Below, one piece after another: positions 8,850 through 17,120 of a stretch of 64,000 nucleotides of DNA. Every line of letters starts with the position of its first letter. The first letter of the stretch is position 1. Under the pieces are notes generated by a model. It saw only the letters and a program-made list of their open reading frames with translations, made no database searches and was not told where the DNA came from. Source of the stretch: Rummeliibacillus stabekisii (GTDB taxonomy: Bacteria > Bacillota > Bacilli > Bacillales_A > Planococcaceae); the NCBI RefSeq assembly GCF_007988965.1, contig NZ_BJVD01000006.1:1-64000 (forward strand). The letters are read 5' to 3'. Both the position numbers and the translations under genes were made by a program.

Positions 8850-10223
8850 CTATATAATTCCTTGAGCAATCATTGCATCTGCTACTTTTAGAAAACCAGC
8901 AATATTGGCGCCAATCAAAAGGTTTCCATCATGTCCGAATTCTTTTGCTGCGTTTTTACTGTTTTCGTAGATTGATTTCATAATATCATGCAGCTTTTCA
9001 TCTACTTCTTCAAAAGTCCAAAAGATTCTCATGCTATTTTGAGCCATTTCTAACGCAGATACAGCTACACCGCCAGCATTAGCGGCTTTAGCTGGAGCAA
9101 ATAATATATCATTAGCCAAAAATGCTTGAATGGCTTGTAAGGTTGAGGGCATGTTAGCTCCTTCACCAACAGCTTTGAGACCATTTTTAATTAGCAATTT
9201 AGCCGATTCTTCGTCGATTTCATTTTGAGTAGCGCAGGGGAGGGCAATGTCACATGGAATAGTCCAGATGCCTTTGCAGCCTTCTTTATAGGTTGCATTC
9301 GGACGGGAGACTACATATTCTTTAATACGGCCGTTTCTCATCTCTTTGATGTCTTTGACAACCGATAAGTCTATGCCATCTGGATCAAAGATATATCCAT
9401 CTGAATCCGAGCAAGCAGTTACCTTGGCGCCTAGCTGCTGCGCTTTTTCTATAGCATACGTGGAAACATTACCTGTTCCGGATACGACAACCGTAGCATC
9501 TTCGAATGCTAGACCCTTTTCTTTCAGCATTTCTTGCACAAAGTAAACAGTACCATATCCAGTAGCTTCTTTTCTCGCTAAAGATCCTCCAAATCTAGGG
9601 AGTTTGCCTGTAATGACACCAGGTTCGTATGCGCCTCGTATTCGATTATATTGGCCAAATAAAAATCCAATCTCACGTGAGCCAACTCCAATATCGCCAG
9701 CAGGAACATCGACATCGGGTCCAATATATTTATGTAATTCCGTCATAAATGCTTGGCAAAATCGCATGATTTCTGCATCAGATTTTCCTTTAGGATCAAA
9801 ATCGGCACCGCCTTTTGCGCCGCCGATTGGCTGGCCTGTCAAAGAGTTTTTAAATATTTGCTCAAAGCCTAAAAATTTCACGATACTTTCATTGACAGAA
9901 GGATGAAAACGAAGGCCCCCTTTATAAGGTCCGATTGCGGAACTGAATTGAACGCGGTAGCCACGGTTTACTTTGATTTTTCCACTGTCATCTTCCCACG
10001 AAACACGGAATTTCACTACACGCTCTGGTTCTACAATCCGTTCTAAGAGGCTTGCTTTCATATATTCTGGCTTCTTTTCAAATACGGGCGTTAATGAGTA
10101 GAGGATTTCTTTCGCTGCTTGAAGAAATTCGGGTTCATGACCGTGATGTTCTTTCAGGTTATTGAATACTTTATCAATATAGGAAGTTGCGATTTGCTTT
10201 GAATCTCTCATATTGGTAACCAT
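8850..10223 (-). CDS. gdhA: NADP-specific glutamate dehydrogenase
   Basis: This 457-residue enzyme makes glutamate from 2-oxoglutarate, ammonia and NADPH. The substrate-binding domain contains GPYKGGLRFHPS and KGGADFDPKG, with Lys about 137 being the catalytic-type lysine. The Rossmann domain shows VVVSGTGNVSTYA near residue 240. Length and motifs fit the biosynthetic hexameric class (EC 1.4.1.4), not the shorter catabolic RocG/GudB type. GGGGGT lies seven bases before the ATG. A TATAAT (10264-10259) and an upstream cre-like site suggest regulated transcription. Confidence 0.95.
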   Translation of the reverse strand: MVTNMRDSKQIATSYIDKVFNNLKEHHGHEPEFLQAAKEILYSLTPVFEKKPEYMKASLLERIVEPERVVKFRVSWEDDSGKIKVNRGYRVQFSSAIGPYKGGLRFHPSVNESIVKFLGFEQIFKNSLTGQPIGGAKGGADFDPKGKSDAEIMRFCQAFMTELHKYIGPDVDVPAGDIGVGSREIGFLFGQYNRIRGAYEPGVITGKLPRFGGSLARKEATGYGTVYFVQEMLKEKGLAFEDATVVVSGTGNVSTYAIEKAQQLGAKVTACSDSDGYIFDPDGIDLSVVKDIKEMRNGRIKEYVVSRPNATYKEGCKGIWTIPCDIALPCATQNEIDEESAKLLIKNGLKAVGEGANMPSTLQAIQAFLANDILFAPAKAANAGGVAVSALEMAQNSMRIFWTFEEVDEKLHDIMKSIYENSKNAAKEFGHDGNLLIGANIAGFLKVADAMIAQGII

Positions 10224-10306
10224 TTAATACCCCCATATAATTAGACTTATCTCTCTATATTATACAAAATGATGTGAATTTTCAATCAATTATTATTATA
10301 AAAATA

Positions 10307-10320
10307 CGGAAGCGTTAACA
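10307..10320. promoter_or_regulatory. cre-like site (possible CcpA operator)
   Basis: CGGAAGCGTTAACA matches 12 of 14 positions of the Bacillus catabolite-responsive element TGWAARCGYTWNCW. It lies upstream of the gdhA promoter region and also before the divergent YqxD-like gene, so either could be the target. Unverified. Confidence 0.4.
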
Positions 10321-10382
10321 TATGTGACAGATCAGTACTTTACTGTTAGCATGAAAAGTGAAAGTGTTGAGGAGTGAATGGA

Positions 10383-10847
10383 ATGCCTAAAATTTGTATT
10401 GATGCAGATGGCTGTCCTGTAGTACCTGAAAGTATTCAGGTTGCAAAAGAGCTTGAACTTGAAGTAATTGTTTTCTGTGATACAGCGCACTTGATACAGA
10501 TAGACGGAGTGCAGACCGTTATTGTTTCAAAAGGAGCCGATGCGGTTGACTTTGCTTTAGTAAATCAAATCCAAAAAGGGGATATAACTATTACCCAGGA
10601 TTATGGTCTAGCAGCAATGGTGTTAGCTAAAGGAGGTTTTGCTATTAACCAAAATGGCTTACAGTATACATCAGAGAATATTGACCAGCTTCTTTATGCA
10701 AGGCATTTTAATCAAAAGGTGCGCCAAGCAGGTGGAAGAACGAAAGGGCCAAAGAAAAGAACGAAAGAAATGAATGGGCGCTTTATCGAGAAATTTAGAA
10801 GCCTTTGTCTATCTATTCTTGAAAATAAAGCTGGCGGCATTTATTAA
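10383..10847 (+). CDS. yqxD: UPF0178 / DUF188 family protein (YqxD-like)
   Basis: This 154-residue soluble protein of unknown function has the family opening MPKICIDADGCPV (a D-x-D-x-C-P motif reminiscent of PIN/NYN nuclease folds) and a basic tail GRTKGPKKRTKE. I start at the ATG at 10383, seven bases after GAGGAGTG; a GTG three codons upstream overlaps the SD. It diverges from gdhA and is convergent with the squalene-synthase-like gene across a shared terminator. Confidence 0.88.
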   Translation: MPKICIDADGCPVVPESIQVAKELELEVIVFCDTAHLIQIDGVQTVIVSKGADAVDFALVNQIQKGDITITQDYGLAAMVLAKGGFAINQNGLQYTSENIDQLLYARHFNQKVRQAGGRTKGPKKRTKEMNGRFIEKFRSLCLSILENKAGGIY

Positions 10848-10866
10848 CCGCCAGCTTTATTTTTTT
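10823..10866. terminator. strong bidirectional terminator
   Basis: AAATAAAGCTGGCGG pairs perfectly with CCGCCAGCTTTATTT, followed by T-runs. It overlaps the yqxD stop codon. Confidence 0.92.
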
Positions 10867-10909
10867 CTAGATTGATTTTACTTGAGACTTAAAATTGGTG
10901 TGAAGAACT

Positions 10910-11734
10910 TTAATTTATATCTGAAGTTACTTCTTCTACAGTTTGTTCTACTTCGCTCCGCGTCATTTTAACATGGCCTTTTCTCATTGCATCGAGTGTT
11001 TTGTGAGCTAATGCTAAAGGAATTTTACAAAACATCAAGATACTGCGTTTTTTAATGCTTTTATTATATTCATCAGCTTTTGCTAGGTTTTCCTCTGCAT
11101 ATTTAAATAAATCATCGCGTGTCCAGCCTTCAGGCATGAAGCTTACGCCACGTTCACTGTCTTCATCCTGGTTCCGCAAAATATTAACAGCTTGTAGTCC
11201 TCGCCCATAACCAATAGCGAGATCACGATCAGTCTCAACTCCAGCTCCCCATAGCCATATATCTGATAACATGGTGCCTACCAAGCCAGCTACATAATAA
11301 GTATATTCATCGAGGTCTTCTTTCGTTTTAACAATCCATCCTTTTGCAGCCCATTTGGCCATACCTTCTGCCATTTCACTAGTAGAATCTGCAACTGTCT
11401 TGCGAATACCCTCTGGACAGAGTGATAGCCAATCAAAAAGGCGGAGAGAAACTTCTGGTAATTTGTCTTTATAAGGAGCGATCAGTAATTGATAGGCATC
11501 CTCGTTTGCAGAAGATTTTAATAGTTGGCTAATCTCATTTAACAAGTCTGTTTTTACGGTAGTCGGCAATTCTTCATGATCTTCGATTTCATCGATTGCC
11601 CGCATGCACAAATAGGCAGCAGCCACTGTTGTTTTCAAGTCCTTTTTCAAAAATGTAATAGGAATAAAAAACGTACGGCTTGTCTCCTTTAAAACAGTCA
11701 TTGCTTCTTTATATATATCTTTGTGTGCTTCCAA
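10910..11734 (-). CDS. squalene/phytoene-synthase-family protein (YisP-like)
   Basis: This 274-residue all-helical isoprenoid-synthase fold has the first aspartate-rich motif intact (RAIDEIEDHEE, near residues 45-52). The second reads NILRNQDEDSERG, so the first Asp of the usual D-x-x-E-D is Asn. Classical members condense two prenyl diphosphates head-to-head. B. subtilis YisP instead hydrolyses farnesyl diphosphate to farnesol. No carotenoid desaturase or hopanoid gene is adjacent, so the product cannot be named. The upstream sequence GGAGGAAGTTTTAATTGGAAG offers an SD before the ATG. Confidence 0.82.
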   Translation of the reverse strand: MEAHKDIYKEAMTVLKETSRTFFIPITFLKKDLKTTVAAAYLCMRAIDEIEDHEELPTTVKTDLLNEISQLLKSSANEDAYQLLIAPYKDKLPEVSLRLFDWLSLCPEGIRKTVADSTSEMAEGMAKWAAKGWIVKTKEDLDEYTYYVAGLVGTMLSDIWLWGAGVETDRDLAIGYGRGLQAVNILRNQDEDSERGVSFMPEGWTRDDLFKYAEENLAKADEYNKSIKKRSILMFCKIPLALAHKTLDAMRKGHVKMTRSEVEQTVEEVTSDIN

Positions 11735-11819
11735 TTAAAACTTCCTCCGTTCACTTTCAAACATATTCTATAACTATCCTATATCAATTAATGAAAAATG
11801 AAAAATATAATCTATAGTT

Positions 11820-11848
11820 TTGCTAAAACAAAATTATTATGATATTAT
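11820..11848 (+). promoter_or_regulatory. predicted sigma-A promoter of the SDR-MarR operon
   Basis: TTGCTA and TATTAT are separated by 17 bases, 42 bp upstream of the SDR start codon. Prediction only. Confidence 0.42.
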
Positions 11849-11889
11849 TTAGATGCTTAAATACTTGAAAATAAAAGGAGATTTTTTAC

Positions 11890-12624
11890 ATGGGACGTTT
11901 AGAGAATAAAATTGCAATCATTACAGGTGGAGCTTCTGGTATGGGTGCACAAATGGCAAAATTATTCGCATCAGAAGGCGCAACTGTTATTGCGGCTGAT
12001 ATCAGCGAACAAAATTTAGCTAATGTTTCAGAAATTGACGGCGTTGAAGGTATGAAACTAGATGTGACTTCAGATGAAAATTGGGCTGAATTGACTAAAA
12101 ACATCGTAGATAAATATGGTCGCATTGATATTTTAATCAATAATGCTGGTATTTCATCTCAAAAATCACCTGATGATGTTACGGCAGATGACTGGGCTTT
12201 ATTGCATAAAATCAACTCTTTTGGACCATTCCTTGGAATCAAACATGTAAAACCGTATATGATTGAAGCAGGCAAAGGTGCAATTGTAAATACTTGCTCA
12301 TATACTGCATTAATCGGTTCAGGTACGAACCCATATACAGCATCTAAAGGTTCACTTCGTGCGATTGCACGTGCAGCAGCTGCTGAACTTGGAAAACATA
12401 ACATCCGTGTTAACACTGTTTTCCCTGGTGTAATTGAAACACCAATGACTGCAAATATTGGTCAATTTAAAGAAGCAATGGATGGTTTAATCCGTGCTAC
12501 TCCAATGGGCCGTCTAGGTAAACCAGAAGAAGTAGCGAATGCTTCTTTATTCTTAGCATCTGATGAAGCTTCTTATATTACAGGTGCAGAATTAGTTATT
12601 GACGGTGGATATTCAGCACAATAA
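11890..12624 (+). CDS. SDR-family NAD(P)-dependent oxidoreductase
   Basis: This 244-residue classical short-chain dehydrogenase has the cofactor motif TGGASGMG (12-19), the structural NNAG, catalytic Ser near 137 and YTASK with Tyr149 and Lys153. Family members oxidise or reduce alcohols, sugars, steroids or acyl-carrier keto groups, and the substrate is not readable here. The gene uses more regular codons than its neighbours, which hints at good expression. It lies 33 bp before a MarR regulator, which probably responds to a substrate-like ligand and controls both genes. Confidence 0.9.
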   Translation: MGRLENKIAIITGGASGMGAQMAKLFASEGATVIAADISEQNLANVSEIDGVEGMKLDVTSDENWAELTKNIVDKYGRIDILINNAGISSQKSPDDVTADDWALLHKINSFGPFLGIKHVKPYMIEAGKGAIVNTCSYTALIGSGTNPYTASKGSLRAIARAAAAELGKHNIRVNTVFPGVIETPMTANIGQFKEAMDGLIRATPMGRLGKPEEVANASLFLASDEASYITGAELVIDGGYSAQ

Positions 12625-12657
12625 TGATTCGTAAATTTAGAAAAGAAGGTGATGCAT

Positions 12658-13077
12658 ATGACCGAAAATCCTTCCTTATTTGAATTGCTTCATGAAATGG
12701 ATAAAGTAAATGGGAAAATGATTATCCGTTGGAAGAAATTATTTAAAGTAAATATCGGTATTTCTCATATTTTGGTTCTGAGTTATCTAAAAGAACACGG
12801 CCCAAGCAGACCTTCTGATATTGCAAAATATCTAGAATTTGCTCCTGCATCTTTGACGCATTTATCGGACAAGTTAATTGCCAATCACTACTGTGTCCGA
12901 AACGCAAGTTCTAAGGATCGTCGTATTACATTTTTAGAAATCACTGATGAGGGATTAAATGTACTCAAAGAGGCAACAATCCTAGGTCAAGATATGAAAC
13001 GAGAATATTTTAAAGTTTTATCTGATGAAGATATTAATCATCTATTAGCTATTTATACAAAATTAAATGATCAATAA
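12658..13077 (+). CDS. MarR-family transcriptional regulator
   Basis: This 139-residue winged-helix repressor has the MarR signature around residues 55-95 (RPSDIAKYLEFAPASLTHLSDKL, then KDRRITFLEITDEG). I chose the ATG at 12658 because AAGAAGGTGAT sits at good spacing; the earlier GTG and ATG overlap that site. Its place directly behind the SDR gene suggests it autoregulates the two-gene operon. The ligand is unknown. Confidence 0.9.
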   Translation: MTENPSLFELLHEMDKVNGKMIIRWKKLFKVNIGISHILVLSYLKEHGPSRPSDIAKYLEFAPASLTHLSDKLIANHYCVRNASSKDRRITFLEITDEGLNVLKEATILGQDMKREYFKVLSDEDINHLLAIYTKLNDQ

Positions 13078-13194
13078 CTAAAAGTCCCCATTTTTCGCCT
13101 ACAAAATTTAGGTTTAAGATTATTGGCATTCGTTAAGAGTAGCCATTATCTTGCTTCTAAACACTCAAAAAGATCCATTCAGTTGGATTAACAT

Positions 13195-13252
13195 AAGTAC
13201 CCATAAGAAAGGTTTAACTCTTTCTTATGGGTACTTTACTTTTCTGTTTTTT
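13195..13252 (+). terminator. long hairpin, probable terminator
   Basis: A perfect 17-bp stem (13195-13211 with 13220-13236, AAGTACCCATAAGAAAG and complement) is followed by an interrupted T-rich tail. It probably ends the SDR-MarR transcript, about 118 bp after its stop codon. Confidence 0.72.
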
Positions 13253-13359
13253 TATAATAACGAGCTCGTAATGGGACTTTTTGGAGAAGCTAAAAAGCTA
13301 TTTGCACAATTTCTTCATACAGAGTAAAGTAGGAGTGGGCGGAAAAAGGAGATTAATAT

Positions 13360-14184
13360 ATGTCACAAGCAATCGGTTTAGATGCAGGAGGAACTCTTAC
13401 AAAACTTGCATATTTAGATGAAAACAACCAATTAAAATTAAAGCACTTTCCTTCTAATAACATGCCAGCTATTATAAATTGGATTAATTCGAAGCATAAT
13501 ATAAAGGAAATTGGAATTACTGGAGGCCGTGCCGAACAAGTAAAGACAATGCTTGACCAAGATACAAACTTACATTATATAGTTGAGTTTGAAGCTACAT
13601 TAAAAGGTGTTCGGTATCAGCTGGAAAAAGAAAACCACAATTTCGACAAATGTATCATTACAAATATTGGTACAGGCACATCTATCCATTACATGAATCA
13701 AATAGAGCATATGAGAGTTGGGGGAACAGGAGTCGGAGGAGGCACCTTAATTGGCTTGTCAGCTCTTACTACAGGTATTATCAATTACCAAGAGATACTT
13801 CAACTTGCTAAAAAAGGAAGTAGAATGGGTATTGATCTTTTAGTACAAGATATTTATCAGGGGATGGAAACACCAATCTCTCCTACCTTGACTGCCAGCA
13901 ATTTTGGCAAGGTTGGAATTAATGATGTTTTAGAATATAAGACAGAGGATATTTTAGCAACAATTCAAGGGTTGGTTGGTGAAGTAATTACTACGCTTAG
14001 TATTCAACTTGCAGAGCAAAATGAAGTAGAGCAAATTGTATATATCGGGACAACATTAGATAATAATGAAAAACTACGAGATATTATCGCCGACTATACA
14101 ATATTAAAAAAGAAAACGCCTGTATTTTTAGAAGATCATGGTTTTAGCGGAGCAATTGGTGCGTTAATTAATGTTACACAATAG
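13360..14184 (+). CDS. coaW: type II pantothenate kinase
   Basis: This enzyme phosphorylates pantothenate with ATP, the first committed step of coenzyme A synthesis. The 274-residue ASKHA-fold protein opens with GLDAGGTLTKLAYL (phosphate-1 loop). It has TNIGTGTSIH and GGTGVGGGTLIGL in the middle, and the C-terminal IGTTLDNN, typical of the bacterial type II enzyme known from Staphylococcus aureus. AAAAAGGAG precedes the ATG. No other CoA gene is nearby. Confidence 0.93.
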   Translation: MSQAIGLDAGGTLTKLAYLDENNQLKLKHFPSNNMPAIINWINSKHNIKEIGITGGRAEQVKTMLDQDTNLHYIVEFEATLKGVRYQLEKENHNFDKCIITNIGTGTSIHYMNQIEHMRVGGTGVGGGTLIGLSALTTGIINYQEILQLAKKGSRMGIDLLVQDIYQGMETPISPTLTASNFGKVGINDVLEYKTEDILATIQGLVGEVITTLSIQLAEQNEVEQIVYIGTTLDNNEKLRDIIADYTILKKKTPVFLEDHGFSGAIGALINVTQ

Positions 14185-14212
14185 TTTTACTCGTTACTTT
14201 TGAATATGCAAA

Positions 14213-14256
14213 TAATGCCAGTAGCAAGCTCAACAGCGGTTGCTGCTGGCATATTC
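14213..14256. terminator. hairpin between convergent genes
   Basis: A 13-position stem (14215-14227 with 14240-14252, one G-U) lies between coaW and the RNase H-like gene. T-tracts are present but interrupted. Confidence 0.65.
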
Positions 14257-14649
14257 TTATGCATTATTTTTTTGTATACCTTCTCTCGCCAGGGCATCAG
14301 CAGCTTTATTTTGCGTATCAGGAACCCACTTGATAAAGAAAAAGTCGAACTCTCTTATTAAAACAAGTGCTTTTTCCAAGTATGGCTGATATTCTGCATT
14401 TTTCACAAATTCTTTTTCTACAGAAGCCACGACAATTTTGGAATCGGATCGAAATGATACCATCCCCTTCGTTAACTTTTTTGCTTCTTCTAAGCCACGT
14501 ACAAGTGCCATAAATTCAGCTACATGGTTATTGGCCATACCTATAGGCTCGCTCAATTTTATGAAATGGTCTTCCCCTTTAATAAAGATCCCTATGGCAC
14601 TAGGGCCTGGGTTTCCAGCACTTGCTCCATCAATGTAAACTTCTAGCAT
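14257..14649 (-). CDS. RNase H-like protein (YpeP/YpdQ type)
   Basis: This 130-residue RNase H-fold protein opens with VYIDGASAGNPGPSAIG. The four acidic catalytic positions are present as Asp7, Glu45, Asp69 and Asp117, so nuclease activity on RNA-DNA hybrids is plausible. It lacks an N-terminal hybrid-binding domain. Gram-positive bacteria carry several such paralogues, some inactive. It diverges from the YpeQ-like gene, as the related genes neighbour each other in B. subtilis. Confidence 0.88.
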   Translation of the reverse strand: MLEVYIDGASAGNPGPSAIGIFIKGEDHFIKLSEPIGMANNHVAEFMALVRGLEEAKKLTKGMVSFRSDSKIVVASVEKEFVKNAEYQPYLEKALVLIREFDFFFIKWVPDTQNKAADALAREGIQKNNA

Positions 14650-14726
14650 GTCTAAACTCCCTTCACTTGCATGTTATCGCTTATTTTTAGTAAAATAAAA
14701 CGTATACGAAAAAGAGGTGATATATT

Positions 14727-14921
14727 TTGATCAACCAGGTCACCGTCGTTAAAGAAATCGATGAATTATTAGAAAATTATTGTGATGGCTGCCTCGCCAA
14801 ACAACAACTGCGTACAGAACGCGGTAAAGCCGGTGCTCATAAATTTTGTATTGAATCCTGCACGGTTGGCGAACAATTGCACTTCTTAGGACAAGAATTA
14901 TTAAAAGTCTATAGTAAATAG
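14727..14921 (+). CDS. small zinc-finger protein (YpeQ-like)
   Basis: This 64-residue protein has CDGC near residues 19-22 and a second cysteine pair around 42-46 (CIESC), arranged as a likely zinc knuckle. It resembles the small DUF2602-type protein YpeQ, of unknown role. The start is TTG, five bases after AAAGAGGTGAT. Its position next to the RNase H-like gene supports the assignment. Confidence 0.75.
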   Translation: MINQVTVVKEIDELLENYCDGCLAKQQLRTERGKAGAHKFCIESCTVGEQLHFLGQELLKVYSK

Positions 14922-14938
14922 ATTGTACTATAAATTAG

Positions 14939-14971
14939 AGTATTGAGAGTATTTTTCTCAATACTTTTTTT
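14939..14971 (+). terminator. intrinsic terminator
   Basis: A perfect 10-bp stem (AGTATTGAGA and complement) is followed by seven T. Confidence 0.9.
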
Positions 14972-15042
14972 GTACTAGGAATTCTTAATGGAATGAAGGA
15001 ATATAGATAATTTTAACAAAGGTGAAGCCTACAAAAGGTTAA

Positions 15043-15290
15043 AATGAAAGGGTAGATGTTTTTTTAGAGGATTATGTAAAGAAAATACTTGTCGAGCACT
15101 TTTTGATATATATTTTAAAGGATAATGAAACAATGGTCATTGTAACAGAACAGCCACTAGTTATAAATGGTAAAGCATTAGAAGCAGCACATTTATTTTT
15201 CCAGACGTTTAGATGAATAATTACGGTCATTGGAAATTAAAAAGAAGTTATATAGAAGTAGGGATACTGAATGCTGATATCAAATTCTAA
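15043..15290 (+). pseudogene. probable decayed coding remnants
   Basis: The 582-bp gap between the YpeQ-like gene and aspartokinase has no intact gene. An open stretch of 57 codons (15043-15216) reads like protein, ending TEQPLVINGKALEAAHLFFQ, but lacks a usable start codon. It stops at a TGA that overlaps the ATG of a 25-codon frame (15213-15290) as ATGA, an operon-style junction. I do not recognise the parent genes. Remnants of a degraded operon are the simplest reading. Confidence 0.35.
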
Positions 15291-15426
15291 AGAGAGTTGG
15301 TAAATAATCAAAAAAATTTCTTCATTATTGAACTATGCCTACCTATAAGTATAAAAGGCCAGCTTACATATAAAAATAAAATTTAAATTAATGTTAAGAA
15401 AAATTAGATAAATATTTTTATATTTA

Positions 15427-15455
15427 TTGACTAAATATTGTATTATTTATACACT
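15427..15455 (+). promoter_or_regulatory. predicted sigma-A promoter of aspartokinase
   Basis: TTGACT and TACACT are separated by 17 bases, about 50 bp upstream of the start codon. No lysine-riboswitch fold is visible between them and the gene. Confidence 0.5.
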
Positions 15456-15503
15456 GTTTTAAAACATTATTCAAAATGTTGTACATAATTGGGAGATGAT
15501 TTG

Positions 15504-16874
15504 ATGAAAGTATGTAAATTTGGCGGTACTTCAGTAGCGAATGCGGAACAAATAAAAAAAGTTGCATCAATCGTTAAATCGGACAAAACAAGACGCTTAG
15601 TCGTTGTATCCGCTCCAGGAAAAAGATTTCCGGAAGATATCAAAGTAACAGACTTGCTTATCGATTTGGTTAATGGTGTCATTGCCGGAGTTGATTATCA
15701 AGAGAGACTTGAAAAGGTTGTATCTCGTTTTCATGTGAATGCAGTTGACCTAGGGTTAGATGATACGATTATTGAAGAATTAAGAAGAGATTTGAACACA
15801 CGCATTCATCATAGTATACAGATCAGCGAGCAATATTTGTTTGATACAATAAAAGCTTGCGGTGAGGATTATAGCGCCAGAATGATTGCAGCATATTTGA
15901 ATAAAATAGGGGTAAAAGCAAGATATATTAGCCCAAAGGAAGCGGGGCTTATTGTAAACGAAGCCCCATCTAGAACAATGGCAATAGATGAAGCGTATAA
16001 GAATCTAGCAGCTTTGAAAAATTCAGAAGATATTGTTATTTTTCCGGGTTTTTTTGGATTCACAAAAGCGGGTAGGCTACGGACATTTGACCGAGGGGGT
16101 TCAGATATTACAGGCTCTATTTTAGCAGCGGCTGTTCAGGCAGATGTATATGAAAATTTTACGGATGTAGATTGTGTATTTACTGCCAATCCTAAAGTTG
16201 TCAACCACCCTTCAGAAATTCAGGAGATTACATATAGAGAAATGCGAGAATTGTCTTACGCAGGCTTCTCGGTGTTTCATGATGAAGCACTGATGCCAGT
16301 GGTGAAATTGGGTATACCGGTTCATATAAAAAATACAAATAATTCAGAAGCAAAGGGAACAAAAATAGTTGAAAAAAGGAACGTAAACCCACATGCTATT
16401 ACAGGTATTTCAGCTGATGCTGGATTTTCAATCTTATATATCAGCAAATACTTAATGAATAGAGAGATTGGTTTTGGCCGTAAACTACTCCAAATTCTTG
16501 AAGAGGAATATATCTCTTATGAACATACACCTTCTGGTCTTGATGATATTTCTGTTATTATAAGGAGCCATCAATTAACACCTGAAAAGGAAGAAAGGAT
16601 TATTAAGAGGGCATACAATGAATTGCATGCAGATGATGTTTATTTCCGGCATGGATTTTCAATGGTCGTTCTTGTAGGAGAAGGAATGAATAATAGTACG
16701 GGGCTAGCCGCAAGAGCAGCGACTGCCATTTCAAGAACAGGGGCTAATATAGAAATGATCAATCAAGGATCATCTGAGGTTAGTTTAGCGTTTGGTATAC
16801 TTGAAAAATACGAAGATACGATTCTTAGATCACTATATGAAGAATTTTTCGCAATGGCAGCGTATGCCAATTAA
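15504..16874 (+). CDS. yclM: aspartate kinase, class III type (YclM-like)
   Basis: This enzyme phosphorylates aspartate, the entry step to lysine, threonine and methionine. The 456-residue protein has the kinase domain first (MKVCKFGGTSVAN, VVVSAPGKR, FDRGGSDITGS). Two C-terminal ACT regions follow: FSILYISKYLMNREIGFG near 310, and NIEMINQGSSEVS near 425. It aligns closely with the threonine/lysine-responsive B. subtilis YclM in length and motifs. I start at the ATG at 15504, after GGGAGATGA. It stands alone, away from dap or thr genes. Confidence 0.94.
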   Translation: MKVCKFGGTSVANAEQIKKVASIVKSDKTRRLVVVSAPGKRFPEDIKVTDLLIDLVNGVIAGVDYQERLEKVVSRFHVNAVDLGLDDTIIEELRRDLNTRIHHSIQISEQYLFDTIKACGEDYSARMIAAYLNKIGVKARYISPKEAGLIVNEAPSRTMAIDEAYKNLAALKNSEDIVIFPGFFGFTKAGRLRTFDRGGSDITGSILAAAVQADVYENFTDVDCVFTANPKVVNHPSEIQEITYREMRELSYAGFSVFHDEALMPVVKLGIPVHIKNTNNSEAKGTKIVEKRNVNPHAITGISADAGFSILYISKYLMNREIGFGRKLLQILEEEYISYEHTPSGLDDISVIIRSHQLTPEKEERIIKRAYNELHADDVYFRHGFSMVVLVGEGMNNSTGLAARAATAISRTGANIEMINQGSSEVSLAFGILEKYEDTILRSLYEEFFAMAAYAN

Positions 16875-17069
16875 AAAATAAACTTATATTAAAAGGCAGT
16901 TGCCTAAAGATAAATCAAAATGCATCATTTCTATTAATAACATACATTCAGCTGCACATCATAGACAAAAGAGCATTGAATGACAAAATATTAAAATTTT
17001 TCGTTAAACAATGGTTAGCATTTGCATTTTTGAATGTTTAACCTTTTAATAAGAAGTAGTTGAAAAAAC

Positions 17070-17120
17070 AGGAGGTGAACTCTCTGCGTTAAAACAAATA
17101 ACGTAGAGAAATCATATTTG
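17070..17120 (+). promoter_or_regulatory. hairpin between a strong SD and the TTG start
   Basis: AGGAGGTGA at 17070-17078 is the only strong ribosome binding site ahead of the transporter, yet its start codon is 40 bases further on. The space is filled by a 10-bp stem (17081-17090 with 17100-17109, one G-U) around a 9-base A-rich loop. When folded, only about ten unpaired bases remain between SD and TTG, near the normal spacing. Folding could therefore enable or tune translation. No in-frame ATG, GTG or TTG lies between. Confidence 0.55.

Noticed and set aside
15300-15503. Lysine riboswitch (L-box) before aspartokinase
   Set aside because: The leader from the predicted promoter is only about 45 nt, too short for an L-box.
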